Origin: Myxococcales bacterium UBA5297
GTDB taxonomy: Bacteria > Myxococcota > Myxococcia > Myxococcales > UBA5297
Assembly: GCA_002408385.1 (NCBI GenBank)
Contig: DHSB01000018.1
Span: 1 to 12,121, forward strand
DNA: 12,121 nucleotides
Direction: 5' to 3'
Under the pieces are notes generated by a model. That model did no database searches. It was not told where the DNA came from and saw only the letters and a list, made by a program, of their open reading frames with translations. Below are positions 1 through 6,726 of this stretch, in pieces. Within the stretch, counting starts at the first letter, position 1. Each line of letters starts with the position of its first letter. A program made the position numbers and the translations under genes.

Positions 1-1
1 G

Positions 2-631
2 CGGGTCTTCGTCACCGCCCCGGGAGGAGAGGCCGGGGGGGGGGCCGCCGGGGGCAAAGGCCGCAACACCTTCCGCGTCCCTCTGCGCTTTCCCTCCCCC
101 GGCCCATACACCGTCGAGGTGGTCGCCGAGAGCATCAAGGGGCCGGAGGTCGTCGCCCTGTTCCGGGTGCAGGCTGGAGAGGCGGCGGTCGGGACGCTCG
201 CGGCGGCTCCGGTCGTGGCCGAGCGCGACGACCTCGACCGGGCAAAGGCTCAGGTGCTCGAAGCGCTCAGTGCCCGCCGGCGCGCCCATCGGCTCGCCCC
301 GCTCGCCCGCAGCGCCCTGCTCGACGCGGTCGCCGAGGCCCATGCTGTCGAGATGGTCCGACTGGGCTACTTCGCGCACGTCTCGCCTCTGAGTGGCGAT
401 GTCGCGAATCGGCTCAGGGAAGCGGGCTTTGCCTTCGCGCGGGTGACCGAGAACCTGGGCGAGGCCGAAACGGCGCTCGCCGCCCACCGGCTAATCGAAG
501 CCTCTCCCGGACACCTGGCAAACGTGATCGATCCCGGCGTGGACCTCGTCGGTCTCGGGGCCGCCCGGGTGCGTCGCGGCGGCCTCGAGAACGTCGTGCT
601 CGTCGAGGTCTTTGCCCGCCGCCAACCGTAG
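2..631 (+). CDS. CAP (SCP/PR-1-like) domain protein, 5' end missing
   Basis: The frame is open from the left edge (first full codon at base 2) to the TAG at 629-631, so the true start lies upstream. The N-terminal visible part (about bases 2-180) reads as beta strands (RVFVTAP, FRVPLRFPSPGPYTVEV) typical of an Ig-like domain. After a short Ala-rich linker, a CAP domain occupies about bases 215-620. Its expected cavity residues are visible: His at 341-343 (HAVEM), Glu at 449-451 (TENLGEA) and His at 512-514 (SPGHLANVIDPG), plus the GYFAHVSP strand. CAP proteins are normally secreted or envelope-associated; bacterial members have no single agreed reaction. A GTG at 119 would drop part of the Ig-like domain and is not favoured. 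The gene is 128 bases upstream of the next gene on the same strand. Family assignment is firm; the molecular role is unknown. Confidence 0.85.
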   Translation, partial: RVFVTAPGGEAGGGAAGGKGRNTFRVPLRFPSPGPYTVEVVAESIKGPEVVALFRVQAGEAAVGTLAAAPVVAERDDLDRAKAQVLEALSARRRAHRLAPLARSALLDAVAEAHAVEMVRLGYFAHVSPLSGDVANRLREAGFAFARVTENLGEAETALAAHRLIEASPGHLANVIDPGVDLVGLGAARVRRGGLENVVLVEVFARRQP

Positions 632-711
632 ACCCGCCGCCGCTCGGCCCCCTCGAAAACCCCGGGTCGCTTCCAGCGGTCGCGGGCGGCGTCTTGGCAA
701 GGGGACGAGCC

Positions 712-740
712 TTTACTCCATAGGCCTCGGCGAAGATACT
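712..740 (+). promoter_or_regulatory. Possible sigma-70-type promoter for the cyclase-fold gene
   Basis: TTTACT (712-717) and GATACT (735-740) are separated by 17 bases, each matching four of six consensus positions. The predicted transcription start, near 747, would fall on the first base of the ribosome-binding site, leaving almost no leader. This is a weak, sequence-only call. Confidence 0.22.
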
Positions 741-759
741 GCGCGCGAGGAGACAGTCC

Positions 760-3708
760 GTGGCGAGCCCCGCCTGCACAGCTCGAGATTGGGAGTACGT
801 GACCACGCGGCAGGCGACCTATCGCGGGCTGTTCAACCTCGCGTCGTTCGAGCTGTCCGGGTTCCTCGAGCCGCTGCTCCAGTCCCTGCCCTTCCGCCTC
901 GGCGAGTCGGCCGCGGAGACGAGCATCCCCATCGCCTTCGACGACCTGTTCATCGAAGCGGTCGACCGAGCCGTCGACGACCTTGCCGAGATGCTGCGTC
1001 GGCGCCGCGACAACGAGCTCGAGCCCAAGCCCGCGCCGCTCGGCTCCTTCGCCGAAGTCGACAGCCGCAAGCTGGCCCCGGTCGGCTACTCGGGGCTGCC
1101 CTTCGCGTCGCGCCCGCTTCAGCAGGCCGCGGCGATGAGGGCGATGCGCAGCGACCCGCTGCTCGACGCGGGCGTTCTCGAGGCCTGGATCGTACGCGGG
1201 CATGGCGGACCGCTGCTCGAGCATCTGGCGGGACTCTTCTCGCACCTCTGCGAGGAGGACCTGCGCAACACGGGGGCGACCCCGTACCTGCACCTCGGCT
1301 GGACGGCGACCATCGACCTTCTCGAGTCCAAGAAGGGACGGGCCAAGCACCTGGTGTCTCGGCTCTACCCCTGGGAGAAGGTCGAGAAGGCGGTCGGCTT
1401 CGCGCTCTACTCGCTCGCCGAGGCGGCTGCCGAGCAGACCATCGCCCCGGTCACGGCGCGCCGGCTCAATTTCGACACCGCCGCCTACAGCCTACGGTTG
1501 CGCGTGGCGATGTCACCGATGGCGCTCTGCTCGATCCGCGGCAAGACCTTGCAGAACGACATCAGCCCCTGGCCGCTCTCGCAGGCCCTCGCCGACGCCA
1601 TCGTCCCGGTCTGGCTCTCGCTGCTCGAGGAAGATCCGAGCCCGCGCAACGCCGAGCAGCGACTGCTCGGCGCGGTCATCGACGATCCCGACCTTCGCCA
1701 CCAGGCCGCGCGCGCCGCGGCGGTGCTGCTCGCCCGCCGCCACGTATTCCAATGGCTCAACCTCTTCGACGGCCTCGATTCCGAGCTGTCGGCCTCGCTG
1801 CTCGCGGTGCTCCCGAGCGACGAGGCGCTCTTCAAGCTGCTCTGTGATTCCAAGGCGGTGCTCTCCCGCCTCCAGAAGTTTGCCAAGAGCCGCAAGGCCG
1901 ACTCGGCGGGCGAGCTGGCGAACGCCGACCTCTTCGATGTCCTGCGGCGCGGTCCGGAGCGCGAGGAGGCGATTCGCGAAGTCGCCTCGGCCTTCACCTG
2001 CCTCGTCCTGGACCGCGCGGCGATCGGGGCGGTCGACGACGCGCGGCGCTGTCTTCGCGACCGGCGCTCCGAGTTCACCCGCGAGCAGCTCATCGCCGAC
2101 TACATGGCCGGCCGGCTCTACCGCCTGTCGGCCGACGGCCACGAGACGCGTCGCTCGCTGGCGCGCAAGAACCAGGGCCATCTATTCATCGACCTCAAGG
2201 GTTTCACCCAGCGCACCTACCGCGCCAAAGAGATCGTGATGGCCGAGTTCCTGCGCACCGAGTTCTACGAGCCCATCCTCGCGGCAGCCGCGAAGGGGGC
2301 CGATGACGAGACAGGCAGCCGGCAGCTCGTGCTGCAAAACCTCCTCGGCGATGCGGCCGTCTTCAGCGGCGAGATGCCCGCGCTCATCGAGCTCGCGCAG
2401 TCCATCCAGCGCATCTGCCGCGCCTACGGCGAGAAGCTGCGCGTGCGCACCGGGGCCTCCGGTCGCGACGCCACCGAGCGCAAGGCTGAAATCGAGGCTT
2501 CGCTGCGCACGGACCTGGAGCGCCTTCGCCTCGAAGCCTGCGCGGTCGAGGAGGAGGTCGGTCGCAAGCTCTCGCTGTCGCAGCTCGAGCGCGAACAGCA
2601 GCTCTGGGCGCAGATCACCCACCGCATCAACGAGATGGAGACCAGCTATCGGCGCGCGCTCGCCGCGCACGACGACCCGGAAGCGCGCCTTGCCCTCGAA
2701 GCGGTCCAGTCGCTGCGCCACCATGAGAAGGAGGTCTTCGGCAAGGTCGAGAACCTGTTCGGGCAGGCACGCGACGACTACATCGCCGAGATGCTCGTCG
2801 CCCAGGATCGCCTCCGCCTCAAGGAGCTGCAGCGCAGTGCCGCCGAGCGACGCCGGGCGGCCGAAGCACAGATGAAGGCGGCCGAGGACGATGTGCGCGC
2901 CCGCAGCGGCTTTGGCCTGGAGGCCGGGCTCTTCATCACCTACGGAGCGGCCGCCGAGGTCGCCGCCATCAACGACGCGCTGTTCGGGTTGGTCAAAGTG
3001 GCGATCGCGGAGGGAATCAACGAGGCTGCGCGCGGCACCGCGCGAAACGGCATTCTCAAGGCGCGCCTGGATGCCCTCGTAGACACGGCAAGGGTCGAAC
3101 GCCAAGACCCGCTGCTCGAGTACCCGTTCCGGGTCTACGTCGACTCGGCCTACAACCTGCTGCTGCCGACCGGGCTCAACGACATGGTCGACCGGGCCAT
3201 CCGCGGCAAGGATGCCGAGCTGGCGCGCCGGGCCGCCAAGAATATCGCCGAGACGGTGCTGCGCGATCTCGCGCGCGCGATGAGCCTGGGCGACGGCCAG
3301 CCGCCCGAGGCCCTCAGCGTGCTCAGCGAGATCTACAACACCGGCGAGGCGCTCTCGGGCGAGGCGCTGGCCGCGTACCTGACCGCGACGGCCGCACGGC
3401 GGTTCTGGTTTCGCAAGGTGCTCGCCGCCGACGAGCTCGACGCCGAGTTCCACGAGTTGTTCTGCTTCCTGTCAAACGAGCTGGAGCTGGTCGTCAGCGT
3501 GCCGCACGACGGGGACAGCGACAACGCCATCGTCTTCCATCGCGCCGGCCAGGTGCAGTTTCGCGGGTTCGAGGCGAAGAGGCCCACGACCGTGTACGAG
3601 ATGCTTCGACCTGATTCGCCGTTCTGCCTGCTTCTCGTCCAGAAGCACCTCGCTCTCTGGTCTGCCGAGGCGCGCGGTCAGAACCGTCGCGAGGAGCTTC
3701 CGACGTAG
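760..3708 (+). CDS. Large protein with a divergent class III nucleotidyl cyclase fold interrupted by a helical hairpin
   Basis: A 982-residue protein. The GTG start is chosen because GAGGAG (747-752) lies 7 bases upstream. Residues 1-465 are mostly helical and match nothing I recognise. Residues about 472-763 follow the class III adenylate/guanylate cyclase order: FIDLKGFT (476-483, metal Asp478), LLGDAAVFSG (528-537, metal Asp531), a beta strand GFGLEAGLF (717-725), then EGINEAARGT (751-760) with the transition-state pair Asn754 and Arg758. Between the second and third elements, residues about 562-716 form a highly charged Glu/Arg/Ala-rich insert predicted to be coiled coil, with its only proline at 640. 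The purine-specifying Lys and Asp positions appear to be Asn527 and Val745. Residues 780-982 form an unrecognised C-terminal region. No signal peptide or membrane segment is seen, so it is probably cytoplasmic. The product could be an active cyclase with altered substrate, a nucleotide sensor, or a structural relic. The fold call is moderately sure; activity is unknown. Confidence 0.7.
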   Translation: MASPACTARDWEYVTTRQATYRGLFNLASFELSGFLEPLLQSLPFRLGESAAETSIPIAFDDLFIEAVDRAVDDLAEMLRRRRDNELEPKPAPLGSFAEVDSRKLAPVGYSGLPFASRPLQQAAAMRAMRSDPLLDAGVLEAWIVRGHGGPLLEHLAGLFSHLCEEDLRNTGATPYLHLGWTATIDLLESKKGRAKHLVSRLYPWEKVEKAVGFALYSLAEAAAEQTIAPVTARRLNFDTAAYSLRLRVAMSPMALCSIRGKTLQNDISPWPLSQALADAIVPVWLSLLEEDPSPRNAEQRLLGAVIDDPDLRHQAARAAAVLLARRHVFQWLNLFDGLDSELSASLLAVLPSDEALFKLLCDSKAVLSRLQKFAKSRKADSAGELANADLFDVLRRGPEREEAIREVASAFTCLVLDRAAIGAVDDARRCLRDRRSEFTREQLIADYMAGRLYRLSADGHETRRSLARKNQGHLFIDLKGFTQRTYRAKEIVMAEFLRTEFYEPILAAAAKGADDETGSRQLVLQNLLGDAAVFSGEMPALIELAQSIQRICRAYGEKLRVRTGASGRDATERKAEIEASLRTDLERLRLEACAVEEEVGRKLSLSQLEREQQLWAQITHRINEMETSYRRALAAHDDPEARLALEAVQSLRHHEKEVFGKVENLFGQARDDYIAEMLVAQDRLRLKELQRSAAERRRAAEAQMKAAEDDVRARSGFGLEAGLFITYGAAAEVAAINDALFGLVKVAIAEGINEAARGTARNGILKARLDALVDTARVERQDPLLEYPFRVYVDSAYNLLLPTGLNDMVDRAIRGKDAELARRAAKNIAETVLRDLARAMSLGDGQPPEALSVLSEIYNTGEALSGEALAAYLTATAARRFWFRKVLAADELDAEFHELFCFLSNELELVVSVPHDGDSDNAIVFHRAGQVQFRGFEAKRPTTVYEMLRPDSPFCLLLVQKHLALWSAEARGQNRREELPT

Positions 3709-3729
3709 CGGGTCGAGGGCTCAGACCTC

Positions 3730-3806
3730 CTCCTGCCGCAGGAGTTGTCCTCGGGAGAGGCGCACCCCCACCGGCGGCAGCTTCGCTCTAGGTCCTGTGG
3801 CAGGAC
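3730..3806. other. Pair of near-identical 15-base hairpins in the convergent intergenic region
   Basis: CTCCTG-CCG-CAGGAG (3730-3744) and GTCCTG-TGG-CAGGAC (3792-3806) are perfect 6-bp hairpins with 3-base loops, differing in the outer base pair and loop. The first lies 21 bases after the stop of the cyclase-fold gene and may help end its transcript, though no T-run follows. A 10-bp inverted repeat (GGCAGCTTCG at 3776-3785, CGAAGCTGCC at 3872-3881) encloses the second hairpin. Confidence 0.4.
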
Positions 3807-3897
3807 ACAGGGGTCTTGGGCTCGGTCGTCCCTCCCTGAAGCAACAGTCCAATCGCTTGGGGCGGCGGCGCCGAAGCTGCCAGTCGCGCCGCAAGAC

Positions 3898-3928
3898 GCG
3901 AAAAGGAGCCCGATGGGCTCCTTCTCGC
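3898..3928 (-). terminator. Rho-independent-type terminator of the four-Cys protein gene
   Basis: On the minus strand, 9-bp AAGGAGCCC/GGGCTCCTT arms around a 3-base loop are extended by GCGA/TCGC at the base. On that strand a short T-run overlaps the end of the stem. It begins 33 bases after the stop codon of the minus-strand small gene. It may also stop transcripts arriving from the convergent cyclase-fold gene, but the plus-strand side lacks a T-run. Confidence 0.65.
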
Positions 3929-3960
3929 AAGTAACTTCGCGATGTCGAATTCGGAGTCGA

Positions 3961-4209
3961 CTAGGCCGAGCGGCGCTGGGTCGCGTAGGTCTCGATGCCC
4001 ACGCCCTTCTGCGGCTGCTGGGGGTTCGCGCTGACCGAGAAGAGCGGGCACCGCACGCAGGTGAAGCTGTTCCATCCCTTCTTGACCGCTTCGTCGAGAC
4101 AATCGTCGTAGTGGTTGCAGAAGAGATTGCGCTGAAACTCGACGCTGGCGTGCTTGCCACTTGGCTCAGGGTTGATCGTGTTCTGCAATTCGGTGGGGAA
4201 AACCTTCAT
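3961..4209 (-). CDS. Small four-cysteine (probable zinc-binding) protein
   Basis: An 82-residue protein starting at ATG 4209 with a perfect AAGGAGG ribosome-binding site 4 bases upstream; the TAG stop is at 3963-3961. The core (residues about 25-57) contains Cys31, Cys37, Cys51 and Cys54 in a C-x5-C-x13-C-x2-C pattern, with LFCNHYDDCLDEAVKKGW before and FTCVRCPLF after. His33 could also bind metal. I recall small proteins with this C-HY..CL..AVKK.W..F.C..C look from deltaproteobacteria, but no function is assigned that I know of. The N-terminal 20 residues and the Gln/Pro-rich tail look disordered. It has its own terminator (3898-3928), so it is a single-gene unit, divergent from the lytic transglycosylase gene. 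Metal binding is inference from the cysteines. Strong translation signals support a real, well-expressed gene. Confidence 0.8.
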   Translation of the reverse strand: MKVFPTELQNTINPEPSGKHASVEFQRNLFCNHYDDCLDEAVKKGWNSFTCVRCPLFSVSANPQQPQKGVGIETYATQRRSA

Positions 4210-4213
4210 ACCG

Positions 4214-4220
4214 CCTCCTT
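4214..4220 (-). promoter_or_regulatory. Strong Shine-Dalgarno of the four-Cys protein gene
   Basis: The minus strand reads AAGGAGG, then four bases (CGGT), then ATG at 4209. It is the best ribosome-binding site in the window and fixes this start. Confidence 0.8.
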
Positions 4221-4551
4221 GAGCATGCTCCCCCGAACATCACTGCCGCGGGTCGCACGCGGCTCGAGTGCGGCCCGGTACAGCGCGCTTTGCGCCTTCA
4301 TTTTCCAGTGCCGTGTTTGCCGGGGGGCTTCCGGCGTGGGCGACGGCATGGGCATCAACCGCTGAGAGTGCGCAACCCTTCCTGCGTCCGTCCCCGCCTT
4401 CAGCGCGGCAAATACTGCGTTCTGGCTATCGGAAAGTCAATCGGCCCTCCCTCGGCGCGCCGAGCGGGCTCTCGTCGTCACGAACCGGGGCCTTTCGACC
4501 GATGGAGCCGCCGGAGATCACGGGGGTTTTGCGCCGCGACCGCCGCCATTT
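4221..4551. other. Divergent intergenic region, no gene seen
   Basis: The 376 bases between the divergent start codons at 4209 and 4586 contain short open frames on the plus strand (4268-4555, 4290-4589), but these lack ribosome-binding sites and protein-like composition. The stretch must hold the promoter of the minus-strand four-Cys gene, which I cannot place convincingly. The plus-strand promoter is listed separately at 4552-4579. Confidence 0.5.
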
Positions 4552-4579
4552 TTGAACCGGGCCGAGCGGGCCTTATCCT
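4552..4579 (+). promoter_or_regulatory. Sigma-70-type promoter placing the transcript start at the slt-type ATG
   Basis: TTGAAC (4552-4557) and TATCCT (4574-4579) are spaced by 16 bases; each matches four of six consensus positions. Seven bases downstream of the -10 box is 4586, the A of the start codon. There is no ribosome-binding site between, so a leaderless transcript is predicted. Confidence 0.45.
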
Positions 4580-4585
4580 GGCCGC

Positions 4586-6619
4586 ATGATGCTCGAGACA
4601 GCCCTCGTCGCCCTCGCCGTGAGCGCCAGCGCGGCCCATCCGCCCGAGCCCGGGGTCGACCGGCTCGAGCTTCTCCTCGCGCGCTGGAACAGCGGTGATT
4701 TCCCCGCCGCGGCCGAGGCCTTGCGCCCTCCCGACCCGAAGTCGGCGGTCCGCTGCGGCGGGTTGCTCGAGCCCTGGTGCGCCTGGCTGCGTGGCCAGGC
4801 GCTCTTCTACGCCGGGCAGCCCGAAGCGGCGGCGGCCGAGTTCGCCGCGGCACGCTCTCTCGATCCGAAAGGCCCGGTAGGCGCGCGCGCCTTGGCACGC
4901 GAGGGCGAGGCCTTGCTCGCGGCGCGCCAAACCGAGCCAGCCATCGCTCGGCTTCGCGAGGCCGTCGCGTCCAATCCGAGCGCCGAGATCCTGCTCCTTC
5001 TCGGCGACGCCCTGGCGGCTTCTGGTCGCAGGGACGAGGCGACCGAGCATTGGCGCCGCGCCTTCGTGGCCTATGTCGAGAGCCCGAGTTCCGAAGAGGC
5101 GGGCCGCCGCCTGGAGGCCAGCGGCACGATCACGGTCGCCGACCTGCTCGGCCGCTCGGAGCGGCTGCTTCGCCTCGGCCTCGCCGAGCAGGCTCTCGCC
5201 GCGGCGCGCCTCGCCGAACCCATGTGCGCCCGCGCTTCGTCCCAGGCCGCCGCGCTGCTCGCAGAGGCCAAGGCGCTCGCGAAGCTGAAGCGTTGGGACG
5301 AGGCCGAACCCCTCTTCGAGAGCCTCGCGGCTGCCAAGCCGGCTCCGGGCCACGAGGCCGAAGCCGCCATCAGCCTCGCGCGGGCCTCGCTCGCCCAGAG
5401 TCAGGCCGACGAGGCGACCGAGCGCTTCGCCGCGTTCGTAGACCGATTCCCCAAGCACGCTCTCGCAGACGAGGCGGCTTTCATGGGCGCCTGGACCGCC
5501 TTCAATGCCGGCCAGTACCCGGAGTGCGCGACGCGCTTCGAGGCCTTCCTCGCCCGGTGGAAGAGCAGCCGACGCATCGACGACGCGCTCTGGTACGCCG
5601 CCTTCTGCACCCGCCTTGCCGGCCGGCCCGAGGTCTCCAACCGCTTCCTCGAACAGCTCGAGCGCCGCTCCTCCAAGCTCGCCGCGCAGGCGGTCTACTG
5701 GCAGGCCCGCAACACCGAGGCTCCGGAGAAGGCAATTCCCATCTATCGAAAGACCATGGAGCGCTCGCCCACGAGCTGGTACGCGTGGCTGGCGCGCCTG
5801 CGGCTTGCCGAGCTCGACGTCGAGCCCGCCCCGCTCGAGCTTCGTGCCCGCGTCTCTGCGGATGCCGAGCCCGCCGGTGAGCGCCAACGCCGCGCCGCGC
5901 TGCTGCTGAGGCTCGGGCTCGCGCGCCAAGCCCATGAAGAGCTCGAGCAGGCCGTGCGCGACCCCTCGCTCGAGACGAAAGCCAGCGCCGCGGTCTGCGC
6001 GTCGCTCGAGGCAACCGATCTCGCCTACCGGCTCGCGGCATCGCGCCTGTGGCGTGAAGCCTTCGGCAAGGGGGACCCGGTTTCGCTCGGCCTGCTCTAC
6101 CCGCGGCCCTACGCCGCCCAGGTCGAGAGCGCGGCGCAGGCAGTGAAGCTGGACCCGTACTTCGTCTGGTCGATCATGCGGCGCGAGTCGGCTTTCGATC
6201 CTTCGGCGACCTCGCCCGCGCGCGCCTTCGGGCTGATGCAGCTCCTGCTGCCGACGGCGCAGGAGATTGCCCAGGTCGCCGGCGCCCCCGCCCCGGAGAC
6301 TGCCGACCTCCACGATCCGGCGCGAAACATCCCGCTCGCCGCCTGGTATCTCGCGGAGCTCACCGGCCGCTTCGGCAGCGCCGCGCTCGCCGCCGCCGCC
6401 TACAACGGTGGCGCCGCCGCGGTGGAGCGCTGGCTTGCCGAGCACGCGGGCGTCCCACTCGACGAATTCGTCGAGCTCATCCCGTACAAGGAGACCCGCC
6501 ACTACGTGAAGGGCGTCCTCGGCGACTACTTCACCTACCGCGCCCTTTGGTCGGCCCAGCTCGAGCCGCTCCCGTTCGGCCTCGCGGCGCCGAAGAGCGT
6601 GCCCGGGGCCCGATTCTGA
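4586..6619 (+). CDS. Soluble lytic murein transglycosylase (Slt family)
   Basis: A 677-residue protein. It begins with a short hydrophobic signal-like segment (MMLETALVALAVSASAA, residues 1-17) ahead of HPPEP, so export to the periplasm is likely. Residues about 25-490 are Ala/Leu/Arg-rich helical repeats, several TPR-like (for example around 70-95, 136-162, 225-290), matching the superhelical ring of Slt70. Residues about 505-655 are the catalytic domain: SIMRRESAFDPSATSPARAFGLMQLL with catalytic Glu534, AYNGG at 605-609 and IPYKETRHYVKGVLGDY at 632-648. The enzyme cleaves the MurNAc-GlcNAc bond of peptidoglycan non-hydrolytically, leaving 1,6-anhydroMurNAc. Length is close to E. coli Slt70. 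There is no Shine-Dalgarno; a second ATG follows immediately at codon 2. The gene is convergent with RNase D, 107 bases away. The family call is very secure. Confidence 0.93.
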   Translation: MMLETALVALAVSASAAHPPEPGVDRLELLLARWNSGDFPAAAEALRPPDPKSAVRCGGLLEPWCAWLRGQALFYAGQPEAAAAEFAAARSLDPKGPVGARALAREGEALLAARQTEPAIARLREAVASNPSAEILLLLGDALAASGRRDEATEHWRRAFVAYVESPSSEEAGRRLEASGTITVADLLGRSERLLRLGLAEQALAAARLAEPMCARASSQAAALLAEAKALAKLKRWDEAEPLFESLAAAKPAPGHEAEAAISLARASLAQSQADEATERFAAFVDRFPKHALADEAAFMGAWTAFNAGQYPECATRFEAFLARWKSSRRIDDALWYAAFCTRLAGRPEVSNRFLEQLERRSSKLAAQAVYWQARNTEAPEKAIPIYRKTMERSPTSWYAWLARLRLAELDVEPAPLELRARVSADAEPAGERQRRAALLLRLGLARQAHEELEQAVRDPSLETKASAAVCASLEATDLAYRLAASRLWREAFGKGDPVSLGLLYPRPYAAQVESAAQAVKLDPYFVWSIMRRESAFDPSATSPARAFGLMQLLLPTAQEIAQVAGAPAPETADLHDPARNIPLAAWYLAELTGRFGSAALAAAAYNGGAAAVERWLAEHAGVPLDEFVELIPYKETRHYVKGVLGDYFTYRALWSAQLEPLPFGLAAPKSVPGARF

Positions 6620-6651
6620 GGGCGCGTCAAAGACGTGTCGAAAAACCCTTC

Positions 6652-6699
6652 GAGCGACAACCGGTCAGCCCGAGGTTCCGCTCACCCTGAGCGTCGCTC
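6652..6699. repeat. Inverted repeat between convergent genes
   Basis: GAGCGAC (6652-6658) and GTCGCTC (6693-6699) pair around a 34-base loop in the 107-base gap between the two stop codons. The loop holds CCGCTCACCCTGAGC, resembling palindromic intergenic elements common in GC-rich proteobacterial genomes. It could work as a bidirectional terminator, but there is no T-run. Confidence 0.3.
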
Positions 6700-6726
6700 C
6701 CGATGCGCGAGCATCTCGACCGATCT

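Noticed and set aside
2182..3453. A 423-codon minus-strand open frame antisense to the cyclase-fold gene
   Set aside because: It shows no domain motifs and the composition expected of a mirror frame; the plus-strand frame carries ordered cyclase motifs and a ribosome-binding site.
4355..4400. CTGAGAGT followed by ACCC, resembling part of a TPP riboswitch
   Set aside because: The second conserved TPP block (GAACCTGA and following) is absent and the downstream gene has no link to thiamine.
4478..6502. A 674-codon open frame on the minus strand across the lytic transglycosylase gene
   Set aside because: It is antisense to a gene with complete catalytic motifs, is Gly/Arg/Glu-rich with no family features, and arises from the high third-position GC of the real gene.
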